From Kangiellaceae bacterium (lineage in GTDB: Bacteria; Pseudomonadota; Gammaproteobacteria; Enterobacterales; Kangiellaceae): a DNA stretch of 64,000 nucleotides. Position numbers and translations under genes: made by a program. The notes under the pieces are model-generated. The model ran no database searches. It was not told where the DNA came from and was given only the letters and a program-made list of their open reading frames with translations. Of the stretch, positions 18,390-28,148 are shown one piece after another (position 1 is the stretch's first letter; every line of letters starts with the position of its first letter). The stretch covers positions 62,001 to 126,000 of the forward strand of contig JABXIQ010000002.1 in NCBI GenBank assembly GCA_013373015.1. The letters are read 5' to 3'.

Positions 18390-19304
18390 ATGATAAGACA
18401 ACGTACGTTGAAGACAACCATTCGCGCTACTGGCGTAGGTTTGCACACTGGTGAAAAAGTGTACTTAACCTTGCGTCCAGCACCAGTGGATACAGGGATT
18501 GTGTTCCGTCGCGTTGATTTAGATCCGATCGTGGAGATCGATGCTAAGCCAGAAAATGTAGGTGATACCACACTTTCAACCTGTTTGGTGAAAGGCGATG
18601 TGCGTATTTCGACCGTTGAACACCTTTTGTCAGCAATGGCGGGTTTAGGCTTAGATAATGCATTTATTGATGTGTCAGCACCTGAAGTTCCTATTATGGA
18701 CGGTAGTGCTAGCCCATTTGTATTCTTGTTGCAATCAGCAGGAATTACCGAACAAAACGCTCCAAAGAAATTTATTAAGATCAAAAAACGTGTAGAAGTT
18801 TCTGATGGCGAAAAAACGGCTGTATTTGAGCCTTTTGATGGATTTAAAGTAGCGTTTACCATTGATTTTGATCACCCAGTATTTAAGAAAAGCCGCCAAA
18901 CATCAGTGATTGATTTTTCAAGCACTTCGTTTGTCAAAGAAGTCAGCCGCGCGCGTACTTTTGGCTTTATGAAAGATATTGAATATTTACGTGCTAATAA
19001 TTTAGCGTTAGGCGGTAGCCAAGATAATGCCATCGTGATGGACGATTATCGTGTATTAAACGAAGATGGTTTGCGTTACGACGACGAGTTTGTAAAGCAT
19101 AAGATTTTAGACGCGATTGGTGATTTGTTCTTGCTAGGTCATAGTTTAGTAGGCGCATTCTCAGGTTATAAATCAGGCCATGCGCTAAATAATCAATTAA
19201 TCCGTCACCTAATGGCTGATGAAACTGCTTGGGAGTTGGCTACCTTTGATGATGCCAGCGCAGCACCAATTTCTTATATTATGAATCCAGCGTTATCTGT
19301 TTGA
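18390..19304 (+). CDS. lpxC: UDP-3-O-acyl-N-acetylglucosamine deacetylase LpxC
   Basis: LpxC is the zinc-dependent deacetylase that commits precursor to lipid A synthesis. ATG 18390 gives [15 protein letters not shown], the typical start, with GGAGAAG just upstream; the track's TTG 18378 lies within that ribosome site. The 304 residues match the family (E. coli 305). Zinc ligands and catalytic residues lie in [21 protein letters not shown] and the final [11 protein letters not shown] strong terminator follows the gene. Confidence 0.96.
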   Translation: MIRQRTLKTTIRATGVGLHTGEKVYLTLRPAPVDTGIVFRRVDLDPIVEIDAKPENVGDTTLSTCLVKGDVRISTVEHLLSAMAGLGLDNAFIDVSAPEVPIMDGSASPFVFLLQSAGITEQNAPKKFIKIKKRVEVSDGEKTAVFEPFDGFKVAFTIDFDHPVFKKSRQTSVIDFSSTSFVKEVSRARTFGFMKDIEYLRANNLALGGSQDNAIVMDDYRVLNEDGLRYDDEFVKHKILDAIGDLFLLGHSLVGAFSGYKSGHALNNQLIRHLMADETAWELATFDDASAAPISYIMNPALSV

Positions 19305-19333
19305 TTTAACAAGAAATTTTATTAAAAGGATTT

Positions 19334-19366
19334 AACTGGCGCTACTATGGCGCCAGTTGCGTTTTT
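19334..19366 (+). terminator. Rho-independent terminator after lpxC
   Basis: Perfect 9-bp arms AACTGGCGC (19334-19342) and GCGCCAGTT (19350-19358) flank a 7-nt loop and are followed by GCGTTTTT. It ends the dcw/lpxC transcription unit and lies between the convergent lpxC and dciA genes. Confidence 0.75.
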
Positions 19367-19438
19367 GAGTTGTGTCACGGATATGGAACGGTTTTAATGG
19401 CACAATCTAGCGCTCTTAGAATGTTAAAAACTGTAAAA

Positions 19439-19756
19439 TTAACTATTCACGTTAGGCGCTGTTTGTATTAGTATGTTGCCGAGTGAAAAATGACCAGCTT
19501 GACGCAAGTCGGTCAATAACTGAGAAGAAAGATATCTCAAGCGTGTTGCCCAGACTGGGCTGTCAGCACCAAGTATTAAGGTTTGTCGGTTGTAATTGAC
19601 AACTCTACAGTGCGCAGCAAGCTCTGGTGGTAAAAACTGGTGGACATCTTGAGTGATGGAATCGAGCGCATTGGATTTATCCATAAGCGCCTTTAACACC
19701 CCGTCGGGAGTGTTGAGAATATCAGCCACGGATTTGGCTCGGAATGGACGCTTCAT
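19439..19756 (-). CDS. dciA: DciA family (DUF721) replicative helicase loader
   Basis: DUF721/DciA proteins help load the DnaB helicase in bacteria that lack DnaC. The 105-residue product has the N-terminal layout of the family (a helix followed by the KH-like fold) and the typical stretch LPPELAAHCRVVNYNRQTLILGADSPVWATRLRY, of which SPVWATRLRYLSSQLL is the most recognisable part. It sits between lpxC and secA on the opposite strand, as in many gammaproteobacteria. No clear Shine-Dalgarno is seen before ATG 19756. Confidence 0.85.
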   Translation of the reverse strand: MKRPFRAKSVADILNTPDGVLKALMDKSNALDSITQDVHQFLPPELAAHCRVVNYNRQTLILGADSPVWATRLRYLSSQLLTDLRQAGHFSLGNILIQTAPNVNS

Positions 19757-19952
19757 AGTATGTATTAGGTTGTAGCTCGTTATTTATTGGGTTGCAATCA
19801 CTGCCTTGAATGTTCTGGGCTAATGAATGGTCAGTAGGCATTGTAAGCTGACTGAAGTGAGTTTGTCATTATACGACGCACAACTAGGGTAAATTTTTTA
19901 ATTTTACATGGAGCTAGGTGTCGTGAATTTAGAGTGTGGTTGATTATTAACG

Positions 19953-20870
19953 ATGCGAATTACGGTAATTAAAAGCGATCAAAAAGGAATCAAGGCTTTG
20001 GAGTTTGGTCGCTCAAAACTTTTATTAACCAGCATGTTAACTTTGACGGTGGTAGTTGGAGCAATTGCGGCAACGCATTTTTTAACGCGTTGGTCTTTAC
20101 AGCAAGATTTAGTCAGCGAAGCTGCTATTGAGCAATGGCAACAAGAGTTGGTGACGCAAAAAGCTGAATTAGCAGAAGCGAAGAAGGCTTCAGATGCTCA
20201 AGTCCAAGCTTTATCAAGTCGTTTGGCGACGATGCAAGCGCACATTTTGCGTTTAGACGCGGCAGGTTCGCGTTTAGTAGCTCAAGCGGGTATTGATGAT
20301 GAGTTTGGATTTGGACAAACTCCTGCTATTGGTGGCCCATCAGAAAGCGAATATGCGGTTAAAGCAACCTATGCCGACGTTTCTTATTCATTAGATCGTT
20401 TAGAAAACAGTATTCAAGCCAAAGAGCAAGAGCTAAGTGCTTTGGAAGCACTTATATTTGATCGCGAAATCAGCGCCGAGCAGGAAATTAGTGGTCGTCC
20501 AATTGCTAAAGGTTGGTTGTCATCTCCATACGGTAATCGCGCAGATCCTTTTACGGGTAAGCGCGATTGGCATCCAGGAATTGATTTCGCCGCATTATCA
20601 GGCTCAGACGTTGTAGCAACAGCTGCTGGAGTGGTAACTACCGTTGAGCGTAAAAATGGTTATGGTACTTTTGTCGAGATCAGTCATGGCGACGGCTATA
20701 CCACGCGTTATGGTCACAATAAGACGGTATTGGTTAAGAAAGGCGATATCGTTGAGAAAGGTCAAGTGATAGCAAAAGTTGGCTCTACCGGTCGATCTAC
20801 TGGTCCGCACGTGCATTATGAAATTACTCGTAACGGCAAGACTCTTAATCCGTACAAGTTCTTAAAATAA
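19953..20870 (+). CDS. M23 family metallopeptidase, membrane-anchored, with coiled coil
   Basis: The 305-residue protein has a short cytoplasmic tail, a membrane segment (about residues 22-45), a heptad-rich coiled coil (about 55-110) and a C-terminal lysostaphin-like M23 domain (about 190-300). Zinc ligands are visible in HPGIDFA (HxxxD) and HVHYE (HxH), with HGDGYTTRYGH between them. This suggests a periplasmic peptidoglycan endopeptidase or an EnvC-like activator. As all ligands are present it is probably active. It lies directly upstream of secA, where enterobacteria have secM, and ends at a strong terminator. Confidence 0.88.
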   Translation: MRITVIKSDQKGIKALEFGRSKLLLTSMLTLTVVVGAIAATHFLTRWSLQQDLVSEAAIEQWQQELVTQKAELAEAKKASDAQVQALSSRLATMQAHILRLDAAGSRLVAQAGIDDEFGFGQTPAIGGPSESEYAVKATYADVSYSLDRLENSIQAKEQELSALEALIFDREISAEQEISGRPIAKGWLSSPYGNRADPFTGKRDWHPGIDFAALSGSDVVATAAGVVTTVERKNGYGTFVEISHGDGYTTRYGHNKTVLVKKGDIVEKGQVIAKVGSTGRSTGPHVHYEITRNGKTLNPYKFLK

Positions 20871-20885
20871 ATATCGGTTGTGAAA

Positions 20886-20912
20886 AGAAAGGGCTTGCGA
20901 GCCCTTTTTTTA
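20886..20912 (+). terminator. Rho-independent terminator after the M23 gene
   Basis: AAAGGGCT (20888-20895), loop TGCG, AGCCCTTT (20900-20907), then T residues to 20911. It separates the M23 gene from secA, so secA needs its own promoter. Confidence 0.85.
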
Positions 20913-21158
20913 TGCCAATAGCCTGTTGCAAGTTTTCTTTCTGATTGGTTCAATAAAACGCTACTTAAGCCTTGTTTTTTTGTGCTAAAACCCCATTTGA
21001 TGAAAATAGTCTATGATTTGCACATTCTGGCGTTTACAGAGCGCCTAATATGGGTACAATCGAGTGCTTTATACAATATTTTTAGCAAGATAATAAATTT
21101 CAGCAAGCAGCTACTTAGGCTGTTTTGACAAGATAAACAACTATAAGACCTGACACAC

Positions 21159-23870
21159 ATGAGTTTTTTAAGCAAAATCTTTGGAAGTCGTAACGAGCGT
21201 ACGATCAAAAAATTATCTAAACAAGTTGCCAGCATTAATCAGCTAGAGCCAGAGTTTGAAGCCTTGAGCGATGAACAGTTAAAGGCTAAGACTGAGGAGT
21301 TTAAGCAGCGCTTAGAACAAGGCGAGACGCTTGATGATCTACTAGCAGAGGCTTTCGCTGCGGTGCGTGAAGCGAGTAAGCGTACTCTGGGGTTGCGTCA
21401 CTTTGATGTGCAATTGATTGGTGGCATGGTCTTGCACAGCGGACGCATTGGTGAGATGCGTACTGGTGAGGGTAAGACCCTAGTGGCTACCTTGCCTGTT
21501 TATCTTAATGCGCTATCAGGGAAGGGTGTCCACGTTATTACCGTCAATGACTATCTCGCAGCGCGTGATGCTGAGTGGATGGCTCCTGTTTATCAATTCT
21601 TGGGTATGAGCGTCGGCGTGATTTTGTCAGGTCAAAGCCACGATCAGAAACAGGACGCTTACAGCGCAGACATTACTTACGGTACCAATAACGAGTACGG
21701 TTTTGATTATTTACGCGATAACATGGCGTTTCAAAAAGAACAACGTGTTCAGCGTGATTTGAATTTTGCTGTTATCGACGAAGTTGATTCGATCTTAATT
21801 GATGAAGCACGTACACCGCTGATTATTTCTGGGCCGACAGACGATAGTTCAGAAATGTATCGTGCCATTGACCGTTTGATCCCTATGCTAGAGCAGCAAG
21901 AAAAAGAATCAGAGGAAGGACAAGAGGATACCGCTGATTTCACCATTGATGAAAAAGGTAAACAGGCTCATTTAACTGAATTAGGTCAGGAAAAGATTGA
22001 GCAATTGTTAGCCCAAAATGGTTTATTGCCAGAAGGACAAAATCTCTATAGCCCAGCTAGCATACTATTGTTACACCACGTTAATGCTGCATTACGTGCG
22101 CATACGTTATTCAAAAAAGATGTTGATTATGTAGTCAAAGAAGGCGAAGTGGTCATTATTGATGAGCACACAGGTCGTGCGATGGAAGGTCGTCGTTGGT
22201 CTGACGGTTTGCACCAAGCGATTGAAGCTAAAGAGCGCGTGCAAATTCAAAACGAAAACCAAACATTAGCCTCCATTACTTTCCAGAACTATTTCCGCTT
22301 ATACAACAAGCTATCAGGTATGACGGGTACTGCCGATACTGAAGCCACTGAATTACATATGATTTATGGCTTGGAAGTGGTTGTTATTCCGACCAATAAA
22401 CCAATGCAACGTGATGATCGTGGTGATTTAATTTTCCTCACCAAAGGTGAAAAGTACGCTGCAATTATTGAAGAAATCAAAGAGTTACAAGCTAAAGGTC
22501 AGCCTGTATTAGTAGGTACTGTATCTATTGAGTCATCTGAGTTGATTTCTAAAGAATTGAAACAAGCTAAGATTAAACATCAAGTCTTAAATGCAAAGTT
22601 CCATGCTAAAGAAGCCGATATTATTGCTCAAGCAGGTCGTCCGGGAACTGTGACTATTGCAACTAATATGGCGGGTCGTGGTACGGATATCGTATTAGGT
22701 GGTAATTTGAAGGCTGATATTGCTGCCTTGGGCGAAAATCCAACAGAGCAACAGTTAGAAGCCGTAAAGTCTGACTGGAAAGTACGTCACCAACAGGTGT
22801 TGGATGCAGGTGGTTTAGCGATTATTGGTACTGAGCGTCATGAGTCGCGCCGTATTGATAATCAGTTGCGAGGTCGTTCTGGTCGTCAGGGTGATCCTGG
22901 TTTGAGCCGTTTCTATTTGTCCTTGGAAGATGATTTGATGCGTATTTTCGCTTCAGAACGCTTGGGCATGATGATGCAACGCTTAGGCTGGGAAGAGGGC
23001 GAAGCTCTTGAGCATAAGATGGTATCGCGTGCAATTGAGAATGCGCAGCGTAAAGTTGAACAACGCAACTTTGATATTCGTAAAAACTTGCTTGAATACG
23101 ATGATGTGGCTAACGATCAGCGCCGTGTTATTTATGAACAGCGAAATGACTTGATGGAGTTGGATGATATTTCTGAAACCATTGAAGACATGCGTGATGA
23201 CGTTGTTTATAACGTGGTCAGTGAATATGTGCCTCCACAGTCGATTGAAGATATGTGGGATATCAAAGGTCTTGAACAGCGTTTGGAGCAGGAGTTTGCT
23301 TTAGAGCTACCGTTGCAAAAATGGCTAGATGAAGATGATAAGCTCGCAGAAGAAGGTTTAAGAGAACGCATTTATAATGGTGTTGTGGACGCTTATAAAA
23401 CTAAAGAGGCGGCTTTGCCTGAAGCAGGCATGATGCGTCATCTTGAAAAGCAGGTTATGTTGCAACACTTAGATCTGCATTGGAAAGAGCATTTAGCTAA
23501 TATGGACCATTTGCGTCAAAGTATTAACTTACGTGCCTATGCTCAAAAGAATCCAAAGCAAGAATATAAGCGAGAATCATTTGAGCTATTCTCGGGTATG
23601 CTGGATAACTTGAAGCATGATGTTATTACTGTGCTTTCAAAAATTCAGTTCCGTATGCCAGAAGAAGTTGAAGCAATGGAGCAGCGCCAAGTAGATCAAT
23701 CACGTATGAATATGCAGCACGATTCGGCATCGGCTATGCCACAAGAGCAATCGGCAAGCCAACAAGCAGAAACCTTTGTTCGCGAGCAACCTAAAGTTGG
23801 CCGTAATGATCCTTGTCCTTGCGGCTCAGGGAAGAAATATAAGCAATGTCACGGTAAAATCACTCAATAA
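21159..23870 (+). CDS. secA: Preprotein translocase ATPase SecA
   Basis: SecA drives protein export through SecYEG. The 903 residues agree with the family (E. coli 901). Walker A is in [14 protein letters not shown] (about residues 102-115), Walker B in [16 protein letters not shown] (about 206-221), and helicase motifs [16 protein letters not shown] and [13 protein letters not shown] follow. The C-terminal zinc and SecB-binding tail [17 protein letters not shown] is intact. A 288-bp gap upstream contains no secM-like ORF. mutT follows after 24 bp. Confidence 0.98.
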   Translation: MSFLSKIFGSRNERTIKKLSKQVASINQLEPEFEALSDEQLKAKTEEFKQRLEQGETLDDLLAEAFAAVREASKRTLGLRHFDVQLIGGMVLHSGRIGEMRTGEGKTLVATLPVYLNALSGKGVHVITVNDYLAARDAEWMAPVYQFLGMSVGVILSGQSHDQKQDAYSADITYGTNNEYGFDYLRDNMAFQKEQRVQRDLNFAVIDEVDSILIDEARTPLIISGPTDDSSEMYRAIDRLIPMLEQQEKESEEGQEDTADFTIDEKGKQAHLTELGQEKIEQLLAQNGLLPEGQNLYSPASILLLHHVNAALRAHTLFKKDVDYVVKEGEVVIIDEHTGRAMEGRRWSDGLHQAIEAKERVQIQNENQTLASITFQNYFRLYNKLSGMTGTADTEATELHMIYGLEVVVIPTNKPMQRDDRGDLIFLTKGEKYAAIIEEIKELQAKGQPVLVGTVSIESSELISKELKQAKIKHQVLNAKFHAKEADIIAQAGRPGTVTIATNMAGRGTDIVLGGNLKADIAALGENPTEQQLEAVKSDWKVRHQQVLDAGGLAIIGTERHESRRIDNQLRGRSGRQGDPGLSRFYLSLEDDLMRIFASERLGMMMQRLGWEEGEALEHKMVSRAIENAQRKVEQRNFDIRKNLLEYDDVANDQRRVIYEQRNDLMELDDISETIEDMRDDVVYNVVSEYVPPQSIEDMWDIKGLEQRLEQEFALELPLQKWLDEDDKLAEEGLRERIYNGVVDAYKTKEAALPEAGMMRHLEKQVMLQHLDLHWKEHLANMDHLRQSINLRAYAQKNPKQEYKRESFELFSGMLDNLKHDVITVLSKIQFRMPEEVEAMEQRQVDQSRMNMQHDSASAMPQEQSASQQAETFVREQPKVGRNDPCPCGSGKKYKQCHGKITQ

Positions 23871-23894
23871 TATTTAGTTGTAGATAACCTTATT

Positions 23895-24281
23895 TTGAGT
23901 GAAACCATTCATGTCGCGGTTGCCGTTATTCAAATCGGTGACCGCATCTTAATCGCCAAAAGGCCTGTGCACCTGCACAAAGGCGGCTATTGGGAGTTTC
24001 CTGGTGGTAAAGTCGAGTCAGATGAAACTATCCAACAAGCTCTTATCCGCGAGTGTTATGAAGAGTTGGCTATTGTTCCTTGCCTTTTTAGACCTTTAAT
24101 AGAAATTCGTCATCAATACCCCGAAAAAGAAGTATTGCTTGATGTGTGGCTGGTGACAGACTATTTGGGCGTGCCTGCAGGTGTTGAGGGGCAGCCATTG
24201 GTTTGGTGTACTTTGCAGAACCTAAAAGGCTATCAATTCCCGGAAGCCAATATTCCAATTATTGAAAAACTAACGTCTTAA
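23895..24281 (+). CDS. mutT: 8-oxo-dGTP diphosphatase MutT
   Basis: MutT hydrolyses 8-oxo-dGTP to keep it out of DNA. The 128 residues match E. coli MutT (129). The Nudix box is readable as GGKVESDE then RECYEELAI; the glycine normally found in the EExGU end of the motif is alanine here. The start is TTG at 23895 (no in-frame ATG lies near), followed by SETIHVAVAVIQ, which aligns with the family's first strand. The position after secA is conserved across gammaproteobacteria. Confidence 0.9.
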   Translation: MSETIHVAVAVIQIGDRILIAKRPVHLHKGGYWEFPGGKVESDETIQQALIRECYEELAIVPCLFRPLIEIRHQYPEKEVLLDVWLVTDYLGVPAGVEGQPLVWCTLQNLKGYQFPEANIPIIEKLTS

Positions 24282-24299
24282 CCTTTTATTTATTGTGCA

Positions 24300-24497
24300 C
24301 TAATCTTGCTGTTTTTTTAACTCTTCGACTAGCTCTTCTGGCAGCTCTTGACCAGCAATACGGTGACTTTCACTAGCCCACTCTCCAAGATCTATTAAGC
24401 GACAGCGTTTGCTACAAAATGGCTTGAAATTATTGCTGTCTTTCCATGCGACAGATTTTTTACAGGTTGGGCAGTTAACGATAAGATCTTTATTCAT
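24300..24497 (-). CDS. yacG: DNA gyrase inhibitor / zinc-binding protein YacG
   Basis: YacG is a small zinc protein reported to inhibit gyrase. The 65-residue product has the four-cysteine pattern CPTC (about residues 9-12) and CSKRC (about 28-32) and the family's [14 protein letters not shown] stretch, with an acidic C-terminus. It converges on mutT, and is downstream of zapD by 30 bp on the same strand, as in the coaE-zapD-yacG arrangement of other gammaproteobacteria. Confidence 0.93.
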   Translation of the reverse strand: MNKDLIVNCPTCKKSVAWKDSNNFKPFCSKRCRLIDLGEWASESHRIAGQELPEELVEELKKQQD

Positions 24498-24527
24498 AAT
24501 AGTTTTGTTTTCGATGTCTGGAACAAG

Positions 24528-25295
24528 TTAGCAAATAGCCAACTCAAAAGATACAGGTTGATTATAAGCTATTGTGTCTTCCTGCTCGGGGGTTAAAAAG
24601 CGAATGGTAAAGCAATGTTTTGAACCACTGATTTCAGGGAAATAAGGAGCAGACACTGGAAGTTTTATACGTAACATTTGCGGATTGATCTTCTTATCAA
24701 AATTATATTGAAATACACCTTGATCCGATGTGATGGTATTAAACTGGCCATTTTCACGAAATAGGCGTAGTAAAATACGAATGCATTGATATAAACCGTC
24801 GAGGTGCTTAAACCATTGGTTAAAAGCCTCTTCTCGCTGCGCAAAGGGTAGGTGTAAAAACTGGTGCAGTTCAGGAAGATCAAAGCTACAGGAGCCGCCA
24901 GGAATGCGAATACGATGTTTGATCAGTTCGATAAAACGATCTTTGCGTAATTGTTGACCAAATTTACCTTGATAATGGCTGATCCAATTAAACAGTTGCT
25001 CTAATTGTTCTAAAAAGCGTCTTAATTTGATTTCATCAATATAAGGACTGTCTTGTAATTGTCTAAAATGATTACGTTGTTGCTCTAATTCTTTTAGTAG
25101 CTCACCTTTAATATCACCTCGATCAAGACAATCTAATATCTGCCATAGATTTTGCAGAGCGCTAGTTTGGCAAGCAATGGTATCTGTTTGCTGTAGTTGA
25201 AGTTGAGTATTGAAAAGGTGCTCAAGTCGCAGATAGGTGCGAATGTGCTCATTAAGCGGGTGCTCGTACAAAATATTTTCGGCAAGCTCTGGCAT
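24528..25295 (-). CDS. zapD: Cell division protein ZapD
   Basis: ZapD cross-links FtsZ filaments. The ATG at 25295 (MPELAENILYEHPLNE) is preferred over the track's TTG at 25310 because AAGGAAG lies just upstream of it. The 255-residue product matches E. coli ZapD (247) in the N-terminal YEHPLNEHIRTYLRLEHLF, the central GGSCSFDLPELHQFLHLP and the C-terminal half. The gene lies between coaE and yacG, the usual location. Confidence 0.93.
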   Translation of the reverse strand: MPELAENILYEHPLNEHIRTYLRLEHLFNTQLQLQQTDTIACQTSALQNLWQILDCLDRGDIKGELLKELEQQRNHFRQLQDSPYIDEIKLRRFLEQLEQLFNWISHYQGKFGQQLRKDRFIELIKHRIRIPGGSCSFDLPELHQFLHLPFAQREEAFNQWFKHLDGLYQCIRILLRLFRENGQFNTITSDQGVFQYNFDKKINPQMLRIKLPVSAPYFPEISGSKHCFTIRFLTPEQEDTIAYNQPVSFELAIC

Positions 25296-25325
25296 ACTCT
25301 TCCTTATCAATTACCAAGCTAAACT

Positions 25326-25931
25326 CTATAGTTGAGATTTTGCTAACTGACGATACTGTTTATCCAGCTTTATAACTTGTTGTTGCAGCGATTGCAAATC
25401 TGAATCGTTGACAATGATATCGTCGGCGATAGAAAGACGTTGTTCTCTAGTTGCTTGGCTTTTGAGCATGTTACGCGCTTGCTCTTCTGAAATATTGTCG
25501 CGAGCCATTAGACGCGCAATTTGCGTTGATGGAAGGCAATCAACAACTAGTATTCGATCGTAGTGACTCGACTGTTGAGTTTCAAACAGCAAAGGTATTG
25601 CGCTTATGCTGTAATCGGAAGTTGCTTGAGCTCTTTGTAGAGCCATTTGCTCACGAATAAGCGGGTGTAATAAGTTGTTTAGCCACTGACGTTCCAATTC
25701 ATCTTCAAACACGATAGAGCGTAAAAGAGGGCGGTCTAAGGTGCCATCAGAGTTAATCACTGAGCTTCCGAAATAATCTCGTATGGCTTTTAGGCCAGTT
25801 GAACCAGGCTCGACTACTTGACGCGCGACTATATCCGCATCAACGACAGTAATCCCAAGTTCTGAAAACATATTGCTAACTGCTGTTTTACCGCTGGCTA
25901 TGCCGCCTGTCAGAGCTATATGTAAAGTCAT
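25326..25931 (-). CDS. coaE: Dephospho-CoA kinase CoaE
   Basis: CoaE phosphorylates the ribose 3' hydroxyl of dephospho-CoA, the last step of coenzyme A synthesis. The 201 residues carry the P-loop ALTGGIASGKTAVSN at the N-terminus, the DADIVARQVVEPG motif and the lid RLMARDNISEEQARNMLKSQ. The start is 24 bp downstream of the pilD stop, so it may be cotranscribed with the pilus genes, as in Pseudomonas (pilD-coaE). Confidence 0.95.
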   Translation of the reverse strand: MTLHIALTGGIASGKTAVSNMFSELGITVVDADIVARQVVEPGSTGLKAIRDYFGSSVINSDGTLDRPLLRSIVFEDELERQWLNNLLHPLIREQMALQRAQATSDYSISAIPLLFETQQSSHYDRILVVDCLPSTQIARLMARDNISEEQARNMLKSQATREQRLSIADDIIVNDSDLQSLQQQVIKLDKQYRQLAKSQL

Positions 25932-25955
25932 AACTAATGAGCCACGAACAACAGG

Positions 25956-26864
25956 TTAGGGTTGTAGAATATTAATATAGCTTTGGGTGAGTGTTTCGCC
26001 CCATATCAATGCTATCCAGCCTGCAATAGCTAAGAATGGGCCAAAAGGAATTTGATAATCACGACCTTTTTTATTGATGATCATGGTGGCGATCCCAAGT
26101 ATTGCCCCTGTCACTGTGGAAAGAATGATAACCAAAGGCAAGTTTTGATAACCGACAAAAGCACCAATTGCTGCTAGTAACTTAAAGTCACCATGTCCCA
26201 TGCCTTCTTTGCCCGTCACTATCTTAAATAGCCAATAAATTGACCAAAGAATCATATAACCCGCAATAGCGCCAATTACCGACGAAGGAAGATCTTTTGC
26301 GAATGAAGGTAAAATGTCGTTAGGTTCGATCACTAGGGCGGCAAGAATGCCAATCCAAACTAAGGGTAATGTCAGTTGATCAGGCAAAATTTTGTGGTCA
26401 TAGTCGATAAAACTACCAGCGATTAAAATGGCCGTAAACAGAATGGCAAAGGCTAAAGACCAGCTAAAACCAAAGGTATAGGCGCAAGCTGCAAAGGTCA
26501 CTGCAGTTAATAGCTCAACGAAGGGATAACGTGCTGAAATCTTAGTTTTACACTGCGAGCATTTTCCGCGAAGAAATAACCAACTAAAAACAGGGACATT
26601 CTCTAAAGCCGTTATTTGATGGTTACATTGCGGACAGGCTGAGCGGGGTGCCATTAAGTTATATTTCTCTGGCAAAGTTTCTTTAGGGCAAGTCACTTGG
26701 CAATTAGCTTCAGTTAGTATTTCTGTTGCTGTAGTGCGCCATTCGCGATTAAGCATAATCGGCAAGCGGTGTATGACCACGTTCAAAAAGCTGCCTGTCA
26801 AAAGCCCTAATACAAAAATAAAACCTACCAGTAACGGTAGGTTTGTAGATAATAATTCAATCAT
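25956..26864 (-). CDS. pilD: Type IV prepilin peptidase / N-methyltransferase PilD
   Basis: PilD cleaves the prepilin leader and methylates the new N-terminal phenylalanine. The 302-residue polytopic protein shows the N-terminal cytoplasmic zinc ribbon with CPQC and CSQC pairs (about residues 76-79 and 101-104), the first catalytic aspartate in FIDYDHKILPDQLTLP and the second in the GMGHGDFKL motif. It is the last pilus gene of the block and follows pilC by 24 bp. Confidence 0.96.
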   Translation of the reverse strand: MIELLSTNLPLLVGFIFVLGLLTGSFLNVVIHRLPIMLNREWRTTATEILTEANCQVTCPKETLPEKYNLMAPRSACPQCNHQITALENVPVFSWLFLRGKCSQCKTKISARYPFVELLTAVTFAACAYTFGFSWSLAFAILFTAILIAGSFIDYDHKILPDQLTLPLVWIGILAALVIEPNDILPSFAKDLPSSVIGAIAGYMILWSIYWLFKIVTGKEGMGHGDFKLLAAIGAFVGYQNLPLVIILSTVTGAILGIATMIINKKGRDYQIPFGPFLAIAGWIALIWGETLTQSYINILQP

Positions 26865-26888
26865 GTTTTAAATATTTTATTCTCTATA

Positions 26889-28133
26889 TTAGAATGCTTC
26901 ACCAATTTTAAATAGTGGCAAGTACATTGCAACGACCAGGCCGCCAACAACGGTACCCAAGAAGACAATAACAAACGGTTCAATTAGTGAGCTGATACCA
27001 TCTACGGCATCATCTACTTCGCCTTCATAAATATCGGCAACTTTTGCTAACATAGTATCTACTGCACCAGATTCTTCACCAATAGCCACCATTTGGTTAA
27101 CCATATTTGGAAACACACCCGTTGAAATCATAGCTGTATTAATCTGTAAGCCTGAGGTTACATCTTCTTTGATTTTTAATATTGCGTTTTTATATACAAC
27201 ATTGCCAGAAGCACCTGCTGCTGAATCTAGAGCATCAACGAGAGGCACACCAGCTGCAAAAGTAGTGGCTAAAGTTCTTGAATATCTAGCAACAGCTGCT
27301 TTTTTAACTATGGGTCCAAAAATAGGAAACTTTAAGAGTAATCGATCTTTAAATGCTCTAAATTGCGGCGAATTTGTATTCAAATATTTATAAGCAAAAA
27401 CGGTTGCTATGATGATACCAAGATAAACATACCAGTACTCTCTGGCACTATCAGACATATCTACTACCATTTGCGTGAACGCAGGTAGATCCGCTCCAGC
27501 ACTTTGGAATAAATCTGCAAACATAGGAACTACGTAAATAAGTAAGATCGCAGTAACGCCTATTGCAACTGTTACAACAGCTGCAGGATACATCATTGCT
27601 TTTTTAATTTTTGATTTCAAGGCTTCAGCTTTTTCTTTATACGTAGCAATTCTATCAAGCATTTGCTCCAGCGTTCCTGACTGCTCACCTGCATGGACTA
27701 AGTCGCAAACCAATTCATCAAAATGTTTATGGTGTACTCGTAGAGCGTCCGCGAAAGGGCTTCCTGACTCAACATCTTGTTTAATTTGTAAGACAAGATC
27801 AGACATGCTAGGGTTTTCATTACCTCTTCCTATGATGTCAAATGACTGTACAAGCGGTACACCAGATTTCATCATAATAGCTAGCTGTCGTAAAAAAACC
27901 GCAATATCAACAGGTTTAATAGGCTTTTTTGCACCTGCAAATGAGAAGAGCTCTGCATTTACTGTTTTTGGAGTAATCCCTTGCTTTCTCAGGACTGTTT
28001 TTACTGCATCAGCGTTTTCGGCTGGCATTGAACCTTTAACCTTTTGTCCTTGCTTGTTAACTCCTGCCCATTGAAAGTTCTTCTGTTTTTTTACTTTCTG
28101 TTTAGCTGTATTTCTTCTTACTGCAGTTGCCAT
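26889..28133 (-). CDS. pilC: Type IV pilus inner-membrane platform protein PilC
   Basis: PilC is the inner-membrane platform that couples the PilB motor to pilin assembly. The ATG at 28133 (MATAVRRNTAK) follows AGGAGTGGTT, so it is preferred over the GTG at 28139. The 414-residue product has the two GspF domains, with membrane segments near residues 180-200, 230-250 and 385-405, and signatures such as GVPLVQSFDIIGRG, MLDRIATYKEKAEALKSKIKKAMMYP-type region and GEESGAVDTMLAKVADIYE-type region (quoted in part). Confidence 0.95.
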   Translation of the reverse strand: MATAVRRNTAKQKVKKQKNFQWAGVNKQGQKVKGSMPAENADAVKTVLRKQGITPKTVNAELFSFAGAKKPIKPVDIAVFLRQLAIMMKSGVPLVQSFDIIGRGNENPSMSDLVLQIKQDVESGSPFADALRVHHKHFDELVCDLVHAGEQSGTLEQMLDRIATYKEKAEALKSKIKKAMMYPAAVVTVAIGVTAILLIYVVPMFADLFQSAGADLPAFTQMVVDMSDSAREYWYVYLGIIIATVFAYKYLNTNSPQFRAFKDRLLLKFPIFGPIVKKAAVARYSRTLATTFAAGVPLVDALDSAAGASGNVVYKNAILKIKEDVTSGLQINTAMISTGVFPNMVNQMVAIGEESGAVDTMLAKVADIYEGEVDDAVDGISSLIEPFVIVFLGTVVGGLVVAMYLPLFKIGEAF

Positions 28134-28148
28134 AACCACTCCTAACCA

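Noticed and set aside
20912-21158. Search for a SecM-like arrest peptide upstream of secA
   Set aside because: No ORF with a signal peptide and arrest-like C-terminus was found on the plus strand; the 21011-21235 ORF is on the opposite strand.
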